Part shown: one piece after another, positions 41,496 to 49,373 of the stretch
Numbering within the stretch: position 1 is the first letter of the stretch
Layout: each line of letters opens with the position of its first letter
From: Xanthobacteraceae bacterium
Lineage (GTDB): Bacteria > Pseudomonadota > Alphaproteobacteria > Rhizobiales > Xanthobacteraceae
Reading direction: 5' to 3'
Length of the DNA: 64,000 bases
NCBI GenBank assembly: GCA_019752575.1
Contig: JAIELW010000004.1
Coordinates: forward strand, 1 to 64,000
Notes under the pieces: generated by a model
Database searches by the model: none
What the model was told of the DNA's origin: nothing
The model's input: only the letters and a program-made list of their open reading frames with translations
Program-made: the position numbers and the translations under genes

Positions 41496-43151
41496 ATGTA
41501 CGTTTATGACGAATTCGACCGGACGTTCGTGAAAGAGCGCGTGAACGATTTTCGCGGTCAGGTGAAGCGCAGGCTTGCCGGCGAACTGACGGAAGACGAA
41601 TTCAAGCCGCTGCGCCTGATGAACGGCGTCTATCTTCAGCTTCATGCGTATATGCTGCGGATTGCGATCCCTTACGGGACGCTGTCGTCAAAGCAACTCC
41701 GCATGCTCGGCCACGTCGCGCGCAAATACGACAAGGGTTACGGCCACTTCACGACCCGCCAGAACATTCAGTTCAACTGGATCAAGCTCGAAGAACTGCC
41801 CGATGCAATGGCGGATCTCGCTTCCGTCGGCATGCACGGCTTGCAAACCAGCGGCAACTGCATTCGCAATATTACGACCGATCACTTCGCGGCGGTCGCG
41901 CCGGATGAGATCGAAGATCCGCGCGTTTGGGGCGAGATCATCCGGCAATGGTCAACCCTGCACCCCGAGTTCACGTTTCTGCCGCGCAAGTTCAAGATTG
42001 CAATCTCCGCCGCGAAAGCCGATCGCGCCGCGATCCGTGTCCACGACATCGGTCTTCGTCTTTATGAAAACGAAGCGGGCGAACACGGCTTCGAGGTCAT
42101 GGTCGGCGGCGGCCTCGGCCGCACTCCGTTTCTCGGCAAGACGATCCGCGAGTTTCTGCCGAAGCGCGATCTTCTGAGTTACCTCGAAGCGGTTTTGCGC
42201 GTTTATAATCAGTTCGGCCGCCGCGACAACATCTACAAGGCGAGGATCAAGATTCTCGTCCACGAAATAGGCGCGGAGGCTTTCTCGAAAGAAGTGGAAG
42301 CGGAGTGGGCGCAGATCAAGAGCGGCCCGCTTGCGCTCGATACCATTACCGTCGCCGACATCGTTTCGCGTTTTCAGTATCCCGCTTACGAGGCGCTGAA
42401 GGACGAGACCGAAGCGCTTGAAAGTGCCAAACGCGATAAACAATTCGAAACTTGGTACGAAAACTCGGTCGCGCCTCATAATCAGCCGGGCTACGCGGTG
42501 GTCACCGTTTCGCTCAAGCCCGAAGGCGCGCCTCCGGGCGACGCGACTGCCGAGCAGATGGAAAAGATCGCCGGTCTTGCCGACCGCTTCAGCTTCGGGG
42601 AAATCCGTGTCTCGCACGTACAAAATCTCGTACTGCCACATGTTGCGCAGCGTGATTTGCCGGAGTTATGGCGCTCTCTCGACGCACTCGGGGTCGCAAC
42701 GCCGAACGTGAACCTGATTTCCGATATTATTTCCTGCCCTGGCCTCGACTATTGCAGTCTCGCAAATGCACGCTCGATCCCGATTGCGCAGGGACTAACT
42801 CGGCGCTTTCGCGATCTTGAAAAGCAACGCGATCTCGGGCCGATTCACATTAATATCGATGGCTGCATCAATTCCTGCGGCCATCATCACATCGGCAATA
42901 TCGGGATCCTCGGCGTCGAGAAGAATGGCGAAGAGGTCTATCAGATCAAGCTGGGTGGCCGCTCCGACTCCAAAGCGCAGCTCGGCGAACTGCTGGGACC
43001 TGCGGTTCCGGCCGGCGAAATCATAGACGTCGTGGAAAACATCATCGATGTTTATGTCGAGCTTCGCAAAAATCCGCACGAACGATTTGTCAATGTCGTG
43101 CATCGCGTGGGACTAGAGCCGTTCAAGGAGCGCATCTATGCCGCTCATTAA
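41496..43151 (+). CDS. cysI: Sulfite reductase hemoprotein (nitrite/sulfite reductase family)
   Basis: A 551-residue siroheme/[4Fe-4S] reductase. The cluster and siroheme ligands are CPGLDYC (Cys-x5-Cys) and CINSCGHHH (Cys-x3-Cys). Two ferredoxin-like repeats carry YGHFTTRQNIQFNW and RVSHVQNLVLPHV. It reduces sulfite to sulfide with six electrons. Placement between DUF2849 and DUF934/cysH supports sulfite over nitrite; a separate NirA is present at 61533. No cysJ flavoprotein lies beside it, so ferredoxin is the likely donor. It overlaps the DUF934 gene by 14 bases. Confidence 0.93.
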   Translation: MYVYDEFDRTFVKERVNDFRGQVKRRLAGELTEDEFKPLRLMNGVYLQLHAYMLRIAIPYGTLSSKQLRMLGHVARKYDKGYGHFTTRQNIQFNWIKLEELPDAMADLASVGMHGLQTSGNCIRNITTDHFAAVAPDEIEDPRVWGEIIRQWSTLHPEFTFLPRKFKIAISAAKADRAAIRVHDIGLRLYENEAGEHGFEVMVGGGLGRTPFLGKTIREFLPKRDLLSYLEAVLRVYNQFGRRDNIYKARIKILVHEIGAEAFSKEVEAEWAQIKSGPLALDTITVADIVSRFQYPAYEALKDETEALESAKRDKQFETWYENSVAPHNQPGYAVVTVSLKPEGAPPGDATAEQMEKIAGLADRFSFGEIRVSHVQNLVLPHVAQRDLPELWRSLDALGVATPNVNLISDIISCPGLDYCSLANARSIPIAQGLTRRFRDLEKQRDLGPIHINIDGCINSCGHHHIGNIGILGVEKNGEEVYQIKLGGRSDSKAQLGELLGPAVPAGEIIDVVENIIDVYVELRKNPHERFVNVVHRVGLEPFKERIYAAH

Positions 43152-43680
43152 GGACGGCAGGATCGTCGAAGACCGGTTCGTCCGCCTGGACGAGGAGGGG
43201 CCGCTTCCGGATGTCGTACCAGTTCTGGTGCCGGCAGAACGCTTCCTCGGTAATCAAGCAGAATATCTGGCGGCGAAGGTGCCGCTTGGCGTGCTTTGGC
43301 CTAACAACAAGCGCGTTTCCGAACTCGAACCTTATCTCGGCCGCCTTGCGCTGATTGCGCTTCACTTTCCGGCCTTCAAGGACGGGCGCGCGTACAGTCA
43401 GGCGCGCATTCTGCGTGAGCGTTACAAGTATAAGGGCGAACTGCGCGCGACCGGCGACATCTTGCAGGATCAGTTTCTTTTTCTGCTGCGCGCGGGGTTT
43501 AATTCCTTCGAAGTAAAGAAGGATGCGGACGCCGCTGCTTTCGCTGAAGCCGCGCATCGCTACAGCATATTCTATCAGCCGACCGGCGACGGGCGTACTA
43601 CGGCGCTTCGCGAACGTTTGCGGCGATTTCACGCGAATAAAACGAGTGCAAGCGTGCCGGACAAGGAGCATGCATCATGA
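43138..43680 (+). CDS. DUF934 domain-containing protein
   Basis: A 180-residue DUF934 protein. It carries the family segments GVLWPNNKRVSELEPYLGRLALIALHFPAFKDGRAYSQARILRERY region (about residues 50-100) and GDILQDQFLFLLRAGFNSFEV. It regularly accompanies cysI and cysH in proteobacteria. Molecular function is not known. Overlaps cysI by 14 bases upstream and cysH by four bases downstream. The C-terminal 20 residues are hydrophilic. Confidence 0.88.
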   Translation: MPLIKDGRIVEDRFVRLDEEGPLPDVVPVLVPAERFLGNQAEYLAAKVPLGVLWPNNKRVSELEPYLGRLALIALHFPAFKDGRAYSQARILRERYKYKGELRATGDILQDQFLFLLRAGFNSFEVKKDADAAAFAEAAHRYSIFYQPTGDGRTTALRERLRRFHANKTSASVPDKEHAS

Positions 43681-44390
43681 TGGCTGCATTAGAATTGCAA
43701 CGCTCCGCCGTAAGGCTTCTCGAACGTCGGCTTCAGGGAGCGGCGCCGGAGGAAATCATCAACGAGGCGGTTCTCTCCGCGCGGCCGGGCAAGCTCGCCG
43801 TTGTTTCGTCTTTCGGCACCGAGTCGGCGGCATTGCTGGCACTGGTCGCTGAGATCGACAAGTCGATCCCGGTTTTGTTTCTGAATACCGGATGGTTGTT
43901 CGAGGAAACGCTGCGCTATCGCGACGAACTGACAGCACACCTAGGCCTTACGAATGTGCGCAATGTTACGCCCTCGGCGGAAGCAGTGGCGATCTCCGAT
44001 CCCGAACGCGATCTCTGGTTCTCGAACCCGGACGCCTGCTGCGAACTCCGCAAGGTCCAGCCGCTGTCGCAGGCGCTTGGCCAGTTCGACGGCTGGATCA
44101 ATGGCCGCAAGCGCTATCAGGGAGAAGAGCGAACCGGCATCAAAGCTGTCGAAGCGGATGGCGCGCGCTTGAAATTCAACCCCTTCGCCTTCGTGACGAA
44201 GGAGGAAATCGACCGCATTTTCGCCGAGCGTAGCCTGCCGCGTCATCCGCTCGAAGCCAAAGGCTTTCGCTCCGTGGGCTGCATGGCGTGCACGAGCCGC
44301 ACGGAAGAGGGCGAAAGCGATCGTGCCGGGCGCTGGCGCGGGCGTGAGAAAGCGGAATGCGGGATTCATGCGTTAAATAACAAGTTATAA
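43677..44390 (+). CDS. cysH: Adenylylsulfate (APS) reductase, [4Fe-4S] type
   Basis: A 237-residue thioredoxin-dependent reductase. The nucleotide-binding loop SSFGTESAALL is at about residues 43-53, and ECGIH at the C-terminus carries the catalytic Cys. The Cys pairs ACCELRK and GCMACTSR are present; these are the [4Fe-4S] ligands of APS reductases and are missing in PAPS-specific CysH. It therefore probably reduces APS directly to sulfite. PAPS made by the fused CysC would then serve other uses. The gene begins ATGATG, overlapping the DUF934 stop. Last gene of the cysG operon. Confidence 0.92.
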   Translation: MMAALELQRSAVRLLERRLQGAAPEEIINEAVLSARPGKLAVVSSFGTESAALLALVAEIDKSIPVLFLNTGWLFEETLRYRDELTAHLGLTNVRNVTPSAEAVAISDPERDLWFSNPDACCELRKVQPLSQALGQFDGWINGRKRYQGEERTGIKAVEADGARLKFNPFAFVTKEEIDRIFAERSLPRHPLEAKGFRSVGCMACTSRTEEGESDRAGRWRGREKAECGIHALNNKL

Positions 44391-44419
44391 AGGTGAATTC
44401 TGCGACAAACGCTACTTGA

Positions 44420-44440
44420 TATGTAATTTATCTTTACATA
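44420..44440. promoter_or_regulatory. Inverted repeat upstream of the sulfate-binding protein
   Basis: TATGTAA (44420-44426) and TTACATA (44434-44440) form perfect 7-bp arms with a 7-base spacer in the AT-rich 138-base gap between cysH and sbp. Candidate operator controlling the sulfate transporter; regulator not known. Confidence 0.45.
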
Positions 44441-44528
44441 CGAAAAAACAGAGTAGAATATCGCTGAAACGGATCGGTCTTCCGCGCGTTTCGGTGACTG
44501 TCCGCGAGCAACTAGATGGAGAGATCCA

Positions 44529-45524
44529 ATGCTTAGACGGATAATCGCCCCTGCGATTGGCGCGGTTGCACTTCTGACGGCGGCGCATGCGGCCGACGTC
44601 AATCTTCTGAATGTTTCCTACGACCCGACGCGCGAACTCTACGTCGCGCTGAACAAGGTCTATGCGGCCAAGCACCAGAAGGACACGGGCAAGTCCTTCG
44701 AAATCAAGTCTTCGCATGGCGGCTCGGGCAAACAGGCGCGTGCGGTTATCGACGGCCTGAACGCGGACATCGTCACGCTCGCGCTCGCCTATGACATCGA
44801 CTCGATCGCGGACCGGAATCTTCTGGCGAAAGACTGGCAGAAGAAGTTTCCGCAGAACGCGGCACCCTACACCTCGACGATCGTGTTCCTGGTGCGCAAG
44901 GGCAATCCGAAGAAGATCAAGGATTGGGACGATCTCGTCCGTCCGGACGTAAAGGTGGTGACGCCGAATCCGAAGACTTCGGGCGGAGCGCGCTGGAATT
45001 ATCTCGCTGCCTGGGGCTATGCGCTGAAGAAGAACGGCAACGACGCGAACAAGGCACGCGACTTCGTGCGTGCGATCTACAAGAACGTGCCGGTGCTCGA
45101 TACCGGCGCGCGCGGTTCGCTGATCACCTTCGTCGAGCGCAATGTCGGCGACGTCTTCCTTTCATGGGAGAACGAGGCGTTTCTCGCCGTGAACGAACTC
45201 GGCAAGGACAAGTTCGAAATCGTCGTGCCGAGCGTTTCCATTCTCGCCGAACCGCCGGTCGCGATCGTCGACTCGGTGGTCGACAAGAAGGGCACGCGCG
45301 CGCCGGCCGAAGCCTTCCTGAAATGGCTCTACTCGTCCGAGGCGCAGGAAATCATCGCGCAGAATTACTATCGTCCGCGCGATCCGATCGTCGCCAAGAA
45401 GTACGAGAACGTATTCCTCAAGGTCGAACTGTTCACGATCGACGACGTGTTCGGCGGCTGGCGCAAGGCGCAGGCCGAGCACTTCGGCGACGGCGGCATC
45501 TTCGACGCCATCTACACGAACTGA
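44529..45524 (+). CDS. sbp: Sulfate ABC transporter substrate-binding protein
   Basis: A 331-residue periplasmic sulfate/thiosulfate-binding protein of usual length. Signal peptide at residues 1-22 ([13 protein letters not shown]). Family marks are [15 protein letters not shown] at the mature start, [17 protein letters not shown] near residue 60, [17 protein letters not shown] near residue 155 and YYRPRDP near the end. GGAGAGATCC precedes the ATG. It delivers sulfate to the CysT/CysW/CysA transporter encoded next. Confidence 0.94.
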   Translation: MLRRIIAPAIGAVALLTAAHAADVNLLNVSYDPTRELYVALNKVYAAKHQKDTGKSFEIKSSHGGSGKQARAVIDGLNADIVTLALAYDIDSIADRNLLAKDWQKKFPQNAAPYTSTIVFLVRKGNPKKIKDWDDLVRPDVKVVTPNPKTSGGARWNYLAAWGYALKKNGNDANKARDFVRAIYKNVPVLDTGARGSLITFVERNVGDVFLSWENEAFLAVNELGKDKFEIVVPSVSILAEPPVAIVDSVVDKKGTRAPAEAFLKWLYSSEAQEIIAQNYYRPRDPIVAKKYENVFLKVELFTIDDVFGGWRKAQAEHFGDGGIFDAIYTN

Positions 45525-45535
45525 GGATCGGGGCC

Positions 45536-46387
45536 GTGAGTGGGGCATCGGCAATCGGTCTGCGTCGCTACCGCAGCGTGATCCCGGGATTCGGAATCAC
45601 GATGGGGATTACCATCCTGTGGCTGTCGCTGATCGTGCTGATTCCGCTCGCGGCCCTTTTCCTGAAGACGACCGAACTGTCGCTCGACCGCTTCGTGCAG
45701 ATCGTGACCAGCGACCGCGTTCTGAACGCGCTGAGACTTTCGTTCGGCCTTTCGCTCGCCGCCGCTGCGGTAAATCTCGTGTTCGGGTCGCTGATCGTCT
45801 GGGCGATCACGCGCTACACGTTTCCGGGCCGGCGTATTCTCGATGCGCTGATCGACATTCCCTTTGCCTTGCCGACCGCGGTCGCGGGCATCGCGCTCAC
45901 CAATCTCTACGCGGAAAACGGCTGGCTCGGCGCGCTTCTCGCGCCGCTTGGGATAAAAGTATCCTTCACACCGCTGGGCATCTTTGTCGCGCTGGTTTTC
46001 ATCGGGCTGCCTTTCGTCGTGCGAACGGTGCAGCCGGTTCTGGAAGACCTTGACAAGGAACTCGAAGAAGTCGCGGCAACGCTCGGCGCGAGCCGCTGGA
46101 CGGCAGTCAGCCGCGTTGTATTGCCGACGATATTCCCCGCTTTGCTCACAGGCTTTGCGCTCGCTTTCGCGCGGGCAGTCGGCGAATACGGCTCGGTTAT
46201 CTTCATTGCCGGCAATCTCCCGAATGTTTCGGAGATCGCGCCGTTGCTGATCGTGATCCGGCTGGAAGAGTTTCGCTACGCCGACGCGACCGCGATCGCG
46301 AGCGTGATGCTGATCGCGTCCTTCATCCTTCTTTTCATTATCAACTGGCTGCAGCGCTGGTCCGAAAAACGCGTCGGGGGACAATGA
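45536..46387 (+). CDS. cysT: Sulfate ABC transporter permease CysT
   Basis: A 283-residue inner-membrane permease with six predicted helices. The segments [34 protein letters not shown] region and [21 protein letters not shown] (the EAA-type coupling loop) identify the sulfate/molybdate permease family. The start is GTG at 45536, 11 bases after the sbp stop; the same frame is open upstream but only as overlap with sbp. Its end overlaps cysW by four bases. Confidence 0.92.
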   Translation: MSGASAIGLRRYRSVIPGFGITMGITILWLSLIVLIPLAALFLKTTELSLDRFVQIVTSDRVLNALRLSFGLSLAAAAVNLVFGSLIVWAITRYTFPGRRILDALIDIPFALPTAVAGIALTNLYAENGWLGALLAPLGIKVSFTPLGIFVALVFIGLPFVVRTVQPVLEDLDKELEEVAATLGASRWTAVSRVVLPTIFPALLTGFALAFARAVGEYGSVIFIAGNLPNVSEIAPLLIVIRLEEFRYADATAIASVMLIASFILLFIINWLQRWSEKRVGGQ

Positions 46388-47292
46388 TGAGTCTGCTTAC
46401 TGCCGAACAGATCGACCCCGCATTGGCCGTCGACCGCGCTCAGGAAAGACCGGGAATTCGCCGCCGGCGGGGCGCGAACGATGACCCGTTCGTCGTGAAA
46501 TGGGCGATTATCCTTGTCGCGTTCGCTTTCCTCGCGCTCTTTATCGTTCTGCCGCTGATCAACGTTTTCGTGCAGGCCTTCTCGAAGGGGCGAGAGGCCT
46601 ATTTCGCGGCGATTACCGAGCCTGTCGCGGTATCGGCAATTACGCTGACGCTGACCGTCGCCGCGATTTCAGTCGTGCTGAATACCGTTTTCGGTCTGAT
46701 CGCAGCATGGGCGATTGCGAAGTTTCAGTTCAGGGGCAAGAGCTTCCTGATCAGCCTTGTCGATCTGCCGTTTTCGGTTTCGCCGGTCATCGCCGGTCTC
46801 GTCTTCGTGCTCCTGTTCGGATTGCAAGGAATATTCGGCCCGGCGCTGCATGCGTCGGACATCAAGATCATCTTCGCGCTGCCGGGCCTTGTCCTGGCCA
46901 CTGTCTTCGTTACGTTTCCGTTCATCATGCGCGAATTGATCCCGCTGATGCAGGAGCAGGGCACGCAGGAAGAAGAGGCGGCAATATTGCTCGGCGCTTC
47001 GGGCCTTCGCACGTTCTGGCGCATCACGTTGCCGAACGTGAAATGGGCGCTGCTCTATGGCGTGCTTCTGTGTAATGCGCGTGCAATGGGCGAATTCGGC
47101 GCGGTGTCAGTGGTCTCCGGTCACATTCGCGGTGAGACCAACACCATGCCGCTGCATATTGAGATTCTCTACAACGAATATCAGTTCCAGGCCTCCTTCG
47201 CAGTGGCGACGCTGCTCGCAGGTCTCGCGATCGTGACGCTCATTGCCAAGGCATTTCTGGAAAGCCGGATCGGAAAAGGAAATCGGCCATGA
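46384..47292 (+). CDS. cysW: Sulfate ABC transporter permease CysW
   Basis: A 302-residue inner-membrane permease, six helices after a roughly 40-residue cytoplasmic N-terminus. The [22 protein letters not shown] loop contacts the ATPase, and [33 protein letters not shown] region near the C-terminus is typical of CysW. Overlaps cysT and cysA by four bases each (ATGA). Forms the channel with CysT. Confidence 0.93.
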   Translation: MMSLLTAEQIDPALAVDRAQERPGIRRRRGANDDPFVVKWAIILVAFAFLALFIVLPLINVFVQAFSKGREAYFAAITEPVAVSAITLTLTVAAISVVLNTVFGLIAAWAIAKFQFRGKSFLISLVDLPFSVSPVIAGLVFVLLFGLQGIFGPALHASDIKIIFALPGLVLATVFVTFPFIMRELIPLMQEQGTQEEEAAILLGASGLRTFWRITLPNVKWALLYGVLLCNARAMGEFGAVSVVSGHIRGETNTMPLHIEILYNEYQFQASFAVATLLAGLAIVTLIAKAFLESRIGKGNRP

Positions 47293-48338
47293 ATATCGAA
47301 GTCGTGAATGCATGGAAGCGGTTCAACGATTTCACCGCGCTCGGTGGGGTCAGCCTGCAGATCAAGAGCGGAGAGCTTGTGGCTCTCCTCGGGCCGTCCG
47401 GTTCGGGGAAGACGACGCTTTTGCGCATTATTGCCGGCCTCGAATTCCCGGAGCGCGGCGAAGTTCGTTTCGACGGGCGCGACGCGTCGCTTCGCAGCGC
47501 GCGGGAGCGCAACGTAGGCTTCGTCTTCCAGCACTATGCGCTGTTCAGGCACATGACCGTGTTCGAGAACGTCGCATTCGGCCTGCGTGCCAGACCGCGC
47601 CATCTGCGGCTTCCGGAAGAAGCGATCCACGACAAGGTGAACAGGCTGCTCGATCTCGTACAGCTAAAATGGCTTTCCGACCGCTATCCGAGCCAGCTCT
47701 CTGGCGGTCAGCGGCAACGTATCGCGCTCGCGCGTGCGCTTGCGATCGAACCGCGTGTACTCTTGCTCGACGAGCCGTTCGGTGCACTGGACGCAAAAGT
47801 ACGCAAGGAGCTGCGCCGCTGGCTGCGCAATCTGCACGAAGAACTTCCGGTCACCTCCGTTTTCGTAACCCACGATCAGGACGAAGCGCTGGAGGTAGCA
47901 GATCGCGTCGTCGTCATGGACAAAGGAAGAATCGAGCAGATCGGAACGCCGGAGGAGGTTTACAACAATCCGCAGACTTCATTCGTCAACGAATTCATTG
48001 GCGAATCCGTGGTCGTCCCGATCGTGGTCAAGGACCGGCTCGCGCGCTGGCACAGCATGCCGTTGCCGATCGATGTGTCGGGCCTTCGCGATGGCAAGGC
48101 CAATCTCTTCGTCCGTCCCTATGAGATGTCGATCGTGAGTCCGGACGAAACGCCGCTGCATGCGACGATAAAACGTGTGCGCGGTCTCGGCGCATCGCGG
48201 CGCGCGGAAATTGCTTTGCATTACGGCGAGACCGATCTGGTGCTGGAGATCGACGCGCCGAGAGCGCCGGCAATCGAAGTCGGGGCCTTTGTCGGCTTGA
48301 AGCCGCGCAACTATCGCGTCTTCCCAGCATTGGCTTAG
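47289..48338 (+). CDS. cysA: Sulfate/thiosulfate import ATP-binding protein CysA
   Basis: A 349-residue ATPase. Walker [11 protein letters not shown]-loop [21 protein letters not shown], signature [15 protein letters not shown], Walker [12 protein letters not shown] and H-loop VTHDQDEAL are intact. A C-terminal regulatory TOBE-like part (residues about 240-345) follows, as in CysA. Last gene of sbp-cysTWA; a ferredoxin gene starts 19 bases later. Confidence 0.94.
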   Translation: MNIEVVNAWKRFNDFTALGGVSLQIKSGELVALLGPSGSGKTTLLRIIAGLEFPERGEVRFDGRDASLRSARERNVGFVFQHYALFRHMTVFENVAFGLRARPRHLRLPEEAIHDKVNRLLDLVQLKWLSDRYPSQLSGGQRQRIALARALAIEPRVLLLDEPFGALDAKVRKELRRWLRNLHEELPVTSVFVTHDQDEALEVADRVVVMDKGRIEQIGTPEEVYNNPQTSFVNEFIGESVVVPIVVKDRLARWHSMPLPIDVSGLRDGKANLFVRPYEMSIVSPDETPLHATIKRVRGLGASRRAEIALHYGETDLVLEIDAPRAPAIEVGAFVGLKPRNYRVFPALA

Positions 48339-48357
48339 ACCGGAGCAAAACGATCAA

Positions 48358-48690
48358 ATGACCTACGTCGTTACCGAGAATTGCATCCGGTGTAAGCACA
48401 TGGACTGCGTTGAAGTCTGTCCGGTGGACTGCTTCTACGAAGGCGAGAATTTTCTCGTGATCCATCCGGACGAATGCATCGACTGCGGCGTCTGCGAACC
48501 CGAGTGCCCGGCCGATGCGATCCGCGCAGATACCGCGCCCGGCTTGGAGAAGTGGATCGAGTTGAACGCGAAATACGCGCGGCTCTGGCCGAATATTACG
48601 GAGAAAAAGCAGGAGCCCGCGGACGCGAAGGCATGGGATGGAAAGCCAGACAAGCTCACGCTGCTTTCCCCCAATCCCGGCAGCGGGTGA
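48358..48690 (+). CDS. fdxA: 7Fe ferredoxin (3Fe-4S/4Fe-4S)
   Basis: A 110-residue FdxA-type ferredoxin. The N-terminal [18 protein letters not shown] and [12 protein letters not shown] supply the ligands of one [3Fe-4S] and one [4Fe-4S] cluster. The C-terminal extension with [19 protein letters not shown] is characteristic of this family. It lies 19 bases after cysA and is followed by a strong terminator, so it may be cotranscribed with the sulfate transporter; the link could be electron supply for sulfite reduction or only proximity. Confidence 0.93.
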   Translation: MTYVVTENCIRCKHMDCVEVCPVDCFYEGENFLVIHPDECIDCGVCEPECPADAIRADTAPGLEKWIELNAKYARLWPNITEKKQEPADAKAWDGKPDKLTLLSPNPGSG

Positions 48691-48731
48691 TCGAATTTCA
48701 GCCGGTGATCGGTTCCTCCCCCGGCTCAACT

Positions 48732-48766
48732 CGCCGGGAGGCTCGCGCCTCCCGGCGTTTTTCTTT
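48732..48766 (+). terminator. Intrinsic terminator after fdxA
   Basis: CGCCGGGAGG (48732-48741) and CCTCCCGGCG (48748-48757) are perfect 10-bp arms around CTCGCG, followed by TTTTTCTTT. A strong end for the sbp-cysTWA-fdxA transcript. Confidence 0.85.
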
Positions 48767-48772
48767 CTCGCG

Positions 48773-49072
48773 CTAACGGCGGCGAAACTTTGTCCGGAAA
48801 AACATCACGAGCCCGGTAATGACGGCTGCCGCGAGCAGGAGCGGAATCCAGATCAGCACTGCGCTCGCGACAATCAGAAACAGAATGATGCCGACAACGA
48901 TCAGGCCCGCGAGCCAGCTTGCGCCGAGCAAAATGCGCTTGTGCAGCGGCAGTTCGTTGAATGCCTTGGCGCCGTCTCCGAACGAGATATAGATCCATTC
49001 AGCCTGGCGCTCTCGCCGCGGCCTGTCGGGCGGGATGATTTCGATGTCTTTCTTGTCGTTATCCGAGGGCAT
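48773..49072 (-). CDS. Small membrane protein, function unknown
   Basis: A 99-residue protein. The first 45 residues are hydrophilic and charged (acidic start, PPDRPRRERQAEW), followed by two closely spaced hydrophobic segments (about residues 48-68 and 70-90) and an Arg/Lys-rich end FFRTKFRRR. A hairpin of two helices in the inner membrane is predicted, with both ends in the cytoplasm. No family recognised. It converges with the fdxA terminator; no partner gene is evident. Confidence 0.65.
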   Translation of the reverse strand: MPSDNDKKDIEIIPPDRPRRERQAEWIYISFGDGAKAFNELPLHKRILLGASWLAGLIVVGIILFLIVASAVLIWIPLLLAAAVITGLVMFFRTKFRRR

Positions 49073-49373
49073 GTTTTGAAGCCGCTAGTTATCCCGTAGC
49101 AACAGATCGGATTTTCGCAACACAAAGATAAAGTGTTTCGAATAGTCCTTCCAGGCTCACTTGGCTCTCGGGCCTGCTACCCGCCGCAATCCGCCGCCTC
49201 GTGTCCACGCCGTTCAGCTTTACCGTGAAGAAGTAGCAGCGCTAACGCTGCGAATGCGCGGTCTGGTGAACGAAGCGTTAACGCTTGGTGCCCGCAGAGT
49301 AGGCGGCTGCAACGCATTGCCAATAATTGAGCGCTACACCTGCCCCACTGGTATCGCGGGTCAAGGGGATTCC
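49073..49373. other. Intergenic region between divergent genes
   Basis: About 300 bases between the small membrane protein and the GGDEF/EAL protein. The plus-strand frame of the latter stays open through part of it (ATG at 49161 and 49254 possible), but without ribosome sites. No further gene, RNA or clear promoter was recognised. Confidence 0.4.

Noticed and set aside
44377-44388. ATAACAAGTTAT palindrome at the end of cysH
   Set aside because: It is part of the last cysH codons and stop; kept out of the operator list because coding sequence explains it.
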